64,000 bases of DNA from Marinobacterium nitratireducens (GTDB lineage: Bacteria > Pseudomonadota > Gammaproteobacteria > Pseudomonadales > Balneatricaceae), in the NCBI RefSeq assembly GCF_014645375.1, contig NZ_BMLT01000004.1:62001-126000 (forward strand), given 5' to 3'. Below, piece after piece: positions 58,067 through 64,000 of the stretch (position 1 is its first letter; each line of letters opens with the position of its first letter). Position numbers and translations under genes: made by a program. The notes below the pieces were generated by a model that was not told where the DNA came from, did no database searches, and saw only the letters and a program-made list of their open reading frames with translations.

Positions 58067-60496
58067 TTAGTGGGTTTTAATTTGACCAGGCTCCTCCTTG
58101 GCCGATTTTTTCTCCGTAGAAACGCTTTCTTTCAGGTCATTTTCACGAGGCTTCGGCTGATATTTGAGCGCGACTTCAAGCACTTCGTCGATCCATTTAA
58201 CCGGCTTGATCGCCAGATCCGCCTTGATATTGTCCGGAATTTCCTTCAGGTCACGCTCGTTTTCCTGCGGAATGATGACCGTACGGATGCCGCCACGGTG
58301 CGCCGCCAGCAGCTTTTCCTTGAGTCCGCCGATCGGCAACACCTGCCCGCGCAGCGTAATCTCGCCGGTCATGGCGACGTCGGCGCGCACCGGGATCCCG
58401 GTCAACACTGACACCAGCGCAGTGCACATGCCGATACCGGCGCTGGGCCCGTCCTTCGGCGTGGCGCCTTCCGGCACATGGATATGAATATCCTGTTTTT
58501 CGTGGAAATCCGGCGCAATTCCGAGACTTTCAGCACGGTTTCTCACTACGGTCAGCGCCGCCTGGATGGACTCCTTCATCACGTCGCCAAGGCTGCCGGT
58601 CGTCACCTGACGCCCCTTGCCGGCCACCACCGCGGCTTCGATATTGAGGATGTCCCCACCCACCGATGTCCAGGCCAGGCCGGTGACATGACCGATCTGA
58701 TCCTGCTCCTCGGCGACGCCGAAGTTGTACTTGCGCACGCCGCTGAAGTGCTCGAGTTCGGCACCGGTGATGATCAGTTTCTCGTCCTTGTGCTCACCCA
58801 GCGACAATTCCTTGACCACCTTGCGGCAGATTTTGGCGATTTCGCGCTCGAGGCCACGCACGCCCGCCTCGCGAGTATAGTAGCGAATCAGGTGCACGAT
58901 CGCCTCGTCGGCGATTTCGACCTCGGTTTTCTTCAGCCCGTTCTGCTTCATCTGCTTGGTGATCAGATACTTGCGGGCGATATTGAGTTTTTCGTCTTCG
59001 GTGTAACCCGGCAGCCGGATGATCTCCATGCGATCCAGCAGCGGCCCCGGAATGTTCATCGAGTTCGAAGTGCAGACGAACATCACATCGGACAGGTCGT
59101 AGTCGACTTCGAGGTAATGGTCGTTGAACGTGCTGTTCTGCTCCGGATCCAGGACCTCGAGCAGCGCCGACGCGGGGTCGCCGCGCTGATCCATGCCCAT
59201 CTTGTCGACCTCGTCGAGCAGGAACAGCGGATTTCTGACACCGACCTTGCACATCTTCTGCAACAGTTTGCCCGGCATGGAGCCGATGTAGGTACGACGA
59301 TGTCCGCGGATTTCGGCCTCGTCACGAACGCCGCCAAGCGCCATACGCACGTATTCGCGGTTGGTGGCACGGGCGATGGAGCGGCCGAGGGAGGTCTTGC
59401 CCACCCCGGGCGGCCCGACCAGACAGAGGATCGGCCCCTTGAGCTTGCGCACACGCTTCTGCACCGCGAGATATTCGAGAATACGGTCCTTGACCTCCTC
59501 GAGACCGTAGTGGTCCTCGTTGAGGATCTTTTCCGCGCGCTTCATGTCATGGCGGACCTTGGAACGCTTCGCCCAGGGAATCTGCAGCATCCAGTCGATA
59601 TAGCCGCGCACCACCGTCGCCTCGGCGGACATCGGCGACATCATCTTCAGCTTGTTGTATTCGCCAAGGGTCTTGTCATACGCTTCCTTGGGCATACCGG
59701 CGGCATCGATACGGCGCTTGAGCTCCTCCATATCGTTGGTGCCGGATTCGTCCAGATCCCCGAGCTCCTTCTGAATGGCTTTCATCTGCTCGTTCAGATA
59801 GTACTCGCGCTGGCTCTTTTCCATCTGCTTTTTGACGCGGCCGCGGATGCGCTTCTCGACCTCGACCAGGTCGATCTCCGACTCCATCAGCGCCATCAGG
59901 TGCTCGAGGCGCTGGTGATTGTCGAGCATCTCCAGAATGCGCTGTTTCTCTTCGAGCTTCAGCGACATATGAGCGGCGATGGTATCGGCCAGACGGCCGA
60001 TATCGTCGATATTCTGCAACGAGGTCAGCACCTCGGACGGAATCTTCTTGTTGACCTGAATGAAGCGTTCGAACTGATCCAGCGCGGTGCGCTTGTAGAT
60101 CTCGGCCTCCGGCGCCTTCATTTCCTCGACCTGCAGCACCCGGACCTGGGCCGTGAAGCGGTCTTCATACTGCTCGAGCTGCTCGATACGGGCACGATAG
60201 TCCCCTTCGACCAGCACCTTGATGGTGCCATCGGGAAGTTTCAGCATCTGCAGCACGGACGCAACGGTACCGATCTGGAACAGATCCTCGGCGGTGGGCT
60301 CGTCATCGGATGCATTTTTCTGCGCCACCAGCAGAATTTCCTTGTTGTTCTCCATGGCCGCTTCGAGCGCCTGGATCGACTTTTCGCGACCAACGAACAA
60401 CGGAATAACCATATGCGGATATACAACGACGTCTCGCAGTGGCAAAACCGGAAGCTCAATGGTTACAGCATCCTCTTTTGCTTCAAACTGATCCAT
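58067..60496 (-). CDS. lon: Lon, ATP-dependent protease La
   Basis: Start at 60496 ([20 protein letters not shown]), the family's opening. 809 aa. N-domain to about 300; Walker [16 protein letters not shown] near 360; Walker [11 protein letters not shown]; catalytic Ser in [11 protein letters not shown] near 683 and Lys downstream. The C-terminal tail [20 protein letters not shown] is charged and longer than in E. coli. It degrades misfolded and regulatory proteins. It has a heat-shock promoter at 60579-60606. Confidence 0.97.
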   Translation of the reverse strand: MDQFEAKEDAVTIELPVLPLRDVVVYPHMVIPLFVGREKSIQALEAAMENNKEILLVAQKNASDDEPTAEDLFQIGTVASVLQMLKLPDGTIKVLVEGDYRARIEQLEQYEDRFTAQVRVLQVEEMKAPEAEIYKRTALDQFERFIQVNKKIPSEVLTSLQNIDDIGRLADTIAAHMSLKLEEKQRILEMLDNHQRLEHLMALMESEIDLVEVEKRIRGRVKKQMEKSQREYYLNEQMKAIQKELGDLDESGTNDMEELKRRIDAAGMPKEAYDKTLGEYNKLKMMSPMSAEATVVRGYIDWMLQIPWAKRSKVRHDMKRAEKILNEDHYGLEEVKDRILEYLAVQKRVRKLKGPILCLVGPPGVGKTSLGRSIARATNREYVRMALGGVRDEAEIRGHRRTYIGSMPGKLLQKMCKVGVRNPLFLLDEVDKMGMDQRGDPASALLEVLDPEQNSTFNDHYLEVDYDLSDVMFVCTSNSMNIPGPLLDRMEIIRLPGYTEDEKLNIARKYLITKQMKQNGLKKTEVEIADEAIVHLIRYYTREAGVRGLEREIAKICRKVVKELSLGEHKDEKLIITGAELEHFSGVRKYNFGVAEEQDQIGHVTGLAWTSVGGDILNIEAAVVAGKGRQVTTGSLGDVMKESIQAALTVVRNRAESLGIAPDFHEKQDIHIHVPEGATPKDGPSAGIGMCTALVSVLTGIPVRADVAMTGEITLRGQVLPIGGLKEKLLAAHRGGIRTVIIPQENERDLKEIPDNIKADLAIKPVKWIDEVLEVALKYQPKPRENDLKESVSTEKKSAKEEPGQIKTH

Positions 60497-60578
60497 GATG
60501 GATGTTGCCTCTCTGCAGAGCATTCCCCCATGCAACCGGGGAGTGCAATAAAACCTTTTGAATAGCGGTAATACAAAT

Positions 60579-60606
60579 CAATGGGGCCCCTGCCGGAAAA
60601 AACAAG
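60579..60606 (-). promoter_or_regulatory. Sigma-32 (heat-shock) type promoter of lon
   Basis: On the minus strand CTTGTTT (60600-60606), 13 bases, CCCCATTG (60579-60586); the consensus is CTTGAAA and CCCCATnT. The leader is about 75 bases. Confidence 0.65.
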
Positions 60607-60858
60607 CGAGGCACTGAAAAAAACCGCATACCGAGCCGGTGGCCAGTACTGGCTGGCCAATGCGGCCATAAGAATTCCGCCGAAGGCTGGACACTGATTT
60701 CGTTATATCAGCATCCCGGTGGCAGAACAATGAGGGATTCGGGGGCCTGGCAAGGCGCCATGGGCCTCTGGCCAGCAGAGATCGGACGCTACTCGCGCGC
60801 AGGCATCGGCGGGCGGGACAGTAGCCTGCCCCGCCCGTGTAGCTGATTGCCCGTAGAC
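60607..60858. other. Intergenic region between lon and nfuA with one hairpin
   Basis: No gene seen. CGGGCGGG (60810-60817) and CCCGCCCG (60830-60837) form an 8-bp GC stem 22 bases after the nfuA stop (minus strand), a likely factor-dependent or weak terminator. Confidence 0.45.
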
Positions 60859-61452
60859 TTACTTGTAGTAAGCCTGGTCGGTGACGCTGTGGTCGGTAAC
60901 GTCGCGAACACCGGCGAGTCCCTGGACCCGCTCGACCAGCGTACGCTCCACACCGTCCTTGAGCGTCATGTCGACCGCGCTGCAGCCCTGGCAGCCGCCG
61001 CCGAATCGCAGAATCGCGATATGGCCGTTTTCCTCTTCCACCAGCTCCACCAGCTTGACCTCGCCGCCGTGGGACGCCAGTCCCGGGTTGATGTCGGAAT
61101 AGAGGATGTAGTTGATCTGCTCCTCCATCGGGCTGTCGGGTGACACCTTGGGCACCTTGGCGTTGGGTGCCTTGATAGTCAGCTGACCGCCCATACGGTC
61201 TTCGGCGAAATCCACCATCGCCTCATCCAGGTACGGCAGGCTGTTGCGCTCCAGGTAAAAGCGCACCAGTTCCTTGTCCAGCACCTCGTCATCGGCGATC
61301 ACTTCATCCGGCCGGCAGTAGGCCAGGCAGGTTTCGGCGTATGGCGTGCCCGGCTGGGTCACGAACATACGAACCGCTATGCCCTCGACGTTCTGTTTCG
61401 CCAGCAGGTCGGCCAGGTACTTCTCTGCACTTTCGGTTACCGTCATATTCAT
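60859..61452 (-). CDS. nfuA: NfuA, Fe-S cluster biogenesis/repair protein
   Basis: The protein is 197 aa. Degenerate A-type N-domain (residues 1-95: [20 protein letters not shown]) and a NifU C-domain with [20 protein letters not shown] holding the CxxC that carries 4Fe-4S. Transfers clusters to targets, important under oxidative or iron stress. Single gene. Confidence 0.95.
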   Translation of the reverse strand: MNMTVTESAEKYLADLLAKQNVEGIAVRMFVTQPGTPYAETCLAYCRPDEVIADDEVLDKELVRFYLERNSLPYLDEAMVDFAEDRMGGQLTIKAPNAKVPKVSPDSPMEEQINYILYSDINPGLASHGGEVKLVELVEEENGHIAILRFGGGCQGCSAVDMTLKDGVERTLVERVQGLAGVRDVTDHSVTDQAYYK

Positions 61453-61652
61453 GGAAATACAGAACTCCTACTTCACAAACTTTAGCCGCAAGAATACACC
61501 CATTACAATTCCGAGTAAATTGATAGGTTATTAGCAAACCCGCTAAATTTAGTCGATCCGGAATCGGTCCGCAGACTCCCCGGCCACCCCGCTGCCGGTT
61601 TTTCTGGTAGACTTGCCGCTTTCGTTCGCCACCCCTGCTTCTGCCCACCTCG

Positions 61653-62981
61653 ATGCACCGACAGGAACGCTTCCGAACCATACTGACCCTGGGACTGCCG
61701 ATCATTGGCGGCATGCTCTCGCAAAGCCTGCTGAACCTGGTCGACGCGGCCATGGTCGGCCGTCTCGGGGAAAAGGCACTGGCCGGTGTCGGTATCGCAG
61801 GCTACGCCAACTTCATCGCCATCAGCTTCGTGATCGGGCTCTCCTCGGCGGTGCAGTCGATGGTCGCACGGCGCTGCGGCGAAGGCCGGCACGAAGAATC
61901 CGCCCGTCCGGTCAACTGGGGCCTGATTCTGGCGTTTGTCATCGCCCTGCCGCTGAGCTGGCTGTTCGGCAGCCATTCCGAGTTTCTGCTCGGCCTGCTC
62001 AGCCGGGATCCCGAGGTGCTGGCAATCGCCAATGGCTATTTCGACTACCGCATCGCCGGGATGCTGGCGGTCGGGATCAACTTCTCGCTGCGAGGCTGGT
62101 GGAACGGTACCCGGCGCCCGCTGATGCATGTCCGCCTGCTGCTGATGATGCACCTGCTGAACGTGATCCTGAGCTTCGGCCTGATCTTCGGCCACTTCGG
62201 TCTGCCGGCCCTGGGCGCGGCGGGCGCGGGCCTCGGCACCAGCCTGGCGCTGTTCGCCGGCTGCGCTCTCAATGCCGTACTGGTATGGCGCGACGCCCGC
62301 GAACACGGCTTCCTGCGCTGGCGCCGGGGTATCAGCTCGCTCGGCACCATGCTGCGCCTGGCGGTACCGCACTCGCTGCAACAGCTTTTCTTTTCGCTGG
62401 CGGTCTTCGTGCTGTTCTGGATCATCGGCCAGATCGGCACCCAGGAACAGGCCATCGCCCACGTGCTGATCAATCTGGCGCTGTTCCTGATACTGCCGGG
62501 CGTTGGTCTGGGAATGGCGTCGACCTCGCTGGTCAGCCACGCGCTCGGCCGCAACCGTCCGGGTGAGGCGCAGCAATGGGGCTGGGACGTGATCAAGGCG
62601 GCCCTGGCGATCATCTGCCTGCTGAGCCTGCCGATCTGGCTGATACCCGACCTGATTCTGGGGCTCTTCCTGCAGGACCCGCAGCTGGTGGCGCAGGCGC
62701 GTCTGCCGCTGCAGATCACGGGGCTTGCCATCTGCCTCGATGCCGCAACGCTGGTCCTGACCCAGGCGCTGCTGGGCGCCGGCGCCAACCGCCAGGTCAT
62801 GCTGGTGTCGGTCGGCGGCCAGTGGTTCTTTTACCTGCCACTGGCCTGGCTCGTCGGCCCGACGCTCGGTTTCGGCCTCACCGGCATCTGGCTGGTGCAG
62901 CTGATACACCGCAGTCTGTCGTCTCTGGTGTTCATCGGTATCTGGCGCCGGCGCCAGTGGGCCGATATACGACTGGGATAG
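61653..62981 (+). CDS. MATE-family multidrug/Na+ or H+ antiporter (NorM/DinF-like)
   Basis: The protein is 442 aa with 12 TM helices in two MATE repeats. LGLPIIGGMLSQSLLNLVDA and AMVGRLGEKALAGVGIAGYA open the first; RLAVPHSLQQLFFSLAVFVL opens the second. NFSLRGWWNGTRRPLMHVRL is a typical loop. It exports cationic drugs or metabolites driven by Na+ or H+. The second MATE repeat is complete; substrate unknown. Confidence 0.93.
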   Translation: MHRQERFRTILTLGLPIIGGMLSQSLLNLVDAAMVGRLGEKALAGVGIAGYANFIAISFVIGLSSAVQSMVARRCGEGRHEESARPVNWGLILAFVIALPLSWLFGSHSEFLLGLLSRDPEVLAIANGYFDYRIAGMLAVGINFSLRGWWNGTRRPLMHVRLLLMMHLLNVILSFGLIFGHFGLPALGAAGAGLGTSLALFAGCALNAVLVWRDAREHGFLRWRRGISSLGTMLRLAVPHSLQQLFFSLAVFVLFWIIGQIGTQEQAIAHVLINLALFLILPGVGLGMASTSLVSHALGRNRPGEAQQWGWDVIKAALAIICLLSLPIWLIPDLILGLFLQDPQLVAQARLPLQITGLAICLDAATLVLTQALLGAGANRQVMLVSVGGQWFFYLPLAWLVGPTLGFGLTGIWLVQLIHRSLSSLVFIGIWRRRQWADIRLG

Positions 62982-63039
62982 CGCAGCAGTCCCCGCCGAC
63001 TTTGTTACACTGAAACCAGTACAGGGTCCGGACGGTGTT

Positions 63040-64000
63040 ATGGTGGAGCACAGCGTTGTTTTCTCGTTTTTTCTGATCTTCACCGGTGCCGCCGTGCTCG
63101 CATCGGTGGCGCTCTACACACGCCAGCCCCTGCTGGTCGCCTATATCGTGCTGGGTGCGGCGCTCGGCCCCTATGGCTGGGCGCTGGTGTCCGATACCAG
63201 CCTGCTCGCCGATATCTCGCACATCGGCATCATCTTTCTGCTGTTCCTGCTGGGGCTGGACATGCAGCCCAGCCACCTGCTGCACATGCTGAAAAAGGCG
63301 ACGCTGGTCGCCATCGTCAGCTCCTTGCTGTTCATGGCCACCGGCTACGGTGTCGGACGGTTGTTCGGGTTCACCCAGACAGAAGCCCTGATCATCGGCG
63401 CCGCGCTGATGTTTTCCAGCACCATCATCGGCATCAAGCTGCTGCCGACCACGGTTCTGCACCACCGCCATACCGGCGAACTGGTGGTCGGTCTGCTGCT
63501 GCTGCAGGACGTCGTTGCGATTCTGGTGCTGCTGCTGCTCTACAGCGGCCCCGGCGGCGATACCGGCGTCATGGACTTCGTCAAGGCGGTGGCGGCGCTG
63601 CCGCTGCTGACGCTGGGCGCCGTGATCTTTGTCCGCTACGTGCTGCTGCGGCTGCTGCAAACCTTCGATCGTTTTCACGAGTACATTTTTCTGGTGGCGA
63701 TCGGCTGGTGTCTGGGCATGGCGGAGCTGGCGCTGGCGGTAGGGCTGTCGGCCGAGATGGGCGCCTTCGTCGCCGGCGTTACCCTGGCGACCAGTCCGAT
63801 ATCGCTCTATATCGCTTCAAGCCTGAAGCCGCTGCGGGACTTTTTTCTGGTGCTGTTCTTTTTCTCGATCGGCGCCAGTTTCAACCTGTCGCTTATCGAG
63901 TTGATTCTGCTGCCATCATTGCTGCTGACGGCACTGGTGCTGGTGATCAAGCCGGTGGCATTTCGCTTTCTGCTGCAGCGGATCAGCGAGAGCAACAAGC
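63040..64000 (+). CDS. Monovalent cation:proton antiporter-2 (CPA2) family protein, 3' end outside window
   Basis: ATG 63040 opens a frame that runs to the window end without a stop (320 codons). It starts MVEHSVVFSFFLIFTGAAVL and has about ten TM segments in view. Family features are AYIVLGAALGPYGW, GIIFLLFLLGLDMQPSHLLH, MFSSTIIGIKLLPTTVLHHR and LLLLQDVVAILVLLLLY (conserved Asp), with AEMGAFVAGVTLATSPISLY. This is the KefB/RosB-like Na+ or K+/H+ exchanger type. The missing part may carry a TrkA-N domain; that cannot be seen. It follows the MATE gene by 58 bases. Confidence 0.88.
   Translation, partial: MVEHSVVFSFFLIFTGAAVLASVALYTRQPLLVAYIVLGAALGPYGWALVSDTSLLADISHIGIIFLLFLLGLDMQPSHLLHMLKKATLVAIVSSLLFMATGYGVGRLFGFTQTEALIIGAALMFSSTIIGIKLLPTTVLHHRHTGELVVGLLLLQDVVAILVLLLLYSGPGGDTGVMDFVKAVAALPLLTLGAVIFVRYVLLRLLQTFDRFHEYIFLVAIGWCLGMAELALAVGLSAEMGAFVAGVTLATSPISLYIASSLKPLRDFFLVLFFFSIGASFNLSLIELILLPSLLLTALVLVIKPVAFRFLLQRISESNK

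Noticed and set aside
58478..60565. 695-codon plus-strand frame antisense to lon
   Set aside because: Shadow of lon; no ribosome site or recognisable domain.

Overview
The window reads as chromosome of a marine or salt-tolerant gammaproteobacterium. This rests on a complete Na+-translocating NADH:quinone reductase (nqrA-F with apbE and nqrM), an NhaB Na+/H+ antiporter, the DnaQ/RnhA/GloB/MltD and Lon/HU/PpiD blocks, and a gene order that, as I recall it, matches two Pseudomonas aeruginosa neighbourhoods (sthA-nqr-gap-mfd-csiV-nagZ-psrA and dnaQ-rnhA-gloB-mltD-yej-ppiD-hup-lon) joined together. Most of the sequence is GC-rich. The first 5.5 kb is visibly AT-rich and accessory.

Region by region: (1) 1-5.5 kb is the tail of an integron cassette array with three attC sites and no integrase in view. 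It holds a bacterial transglutaminase-like protein that lacks the usual His, a small unknown protein, a PIN-like protein and a fourth cassette gene broken by a RAYT-type transposase with 22-bp inverted ends. A membrane protein of unknown role, a 109-bp MITE-like element and a secreted PI-PLC-like enzyme follow. (2) 5.8-12.7 kb: Lrp-type regulator and divergent EamA transporter, Tat-exported multicopper oxidase, a groES-groEL pair behind a heat-shock (sigma-32) type promoter, and an unknown protein. (3) 12.7-17.5 kb: napEFDABC periplasmic nitrate reductase operon, including a 55-residue NapE. (4) 17.4-20.6 kb: small stand-alone enzymes (zinc ribbon, VOC, ABM, SRPBCC, two methyltransferases). 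(5) 20.8-29.7 kb, minus strand: sthA, nqrM, apbE, nqrFEDCBA. (6) 30-42 kb: gap, mfd, csiV-like, mscS-like, nagZ, L,D-transpeptidase, psrA-like TetR, sohB, SCP2. (7) 42-49 kb: nudC, nhaB, dnaQ, rnhA, a methyltransferase, gloB, mltD. (8) 49-64 kb: yejABEF peptide importer, ppiD, tRNA-Asp, hup, lon, nfuA, a MATE exporter and a CPA2 antiporter cut by the window end.

The most unusual signal is between genes. Heptamer arrays of consensus GGGT(G/T)(A/T)C occur at four loci, with a decayed fifth. Each array is nearly homogeneous for its own variant, except one hybrid array, and every array is potentially G-quadruplex forming on the plus strand. They sit just downstream of genes and mostly among three dispersed hairpin repeat families that all begin with GTAGG, the head sequence typical of REP elements. 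I label these families R1 (GTAGGATGGGT), R2 (GTAGGGTGC) and R3 (GTAGGAGCC).

Functionally the core supports Na+-based respiration (Nqr, NhaB, SthA), periplasmic nitrate reduction, protein quality control (GroEL, Lon, PpiD, HU) and cell-wall recycling or remodelling (NagZ, L,D-transpeptidase, MltD, CsiV).
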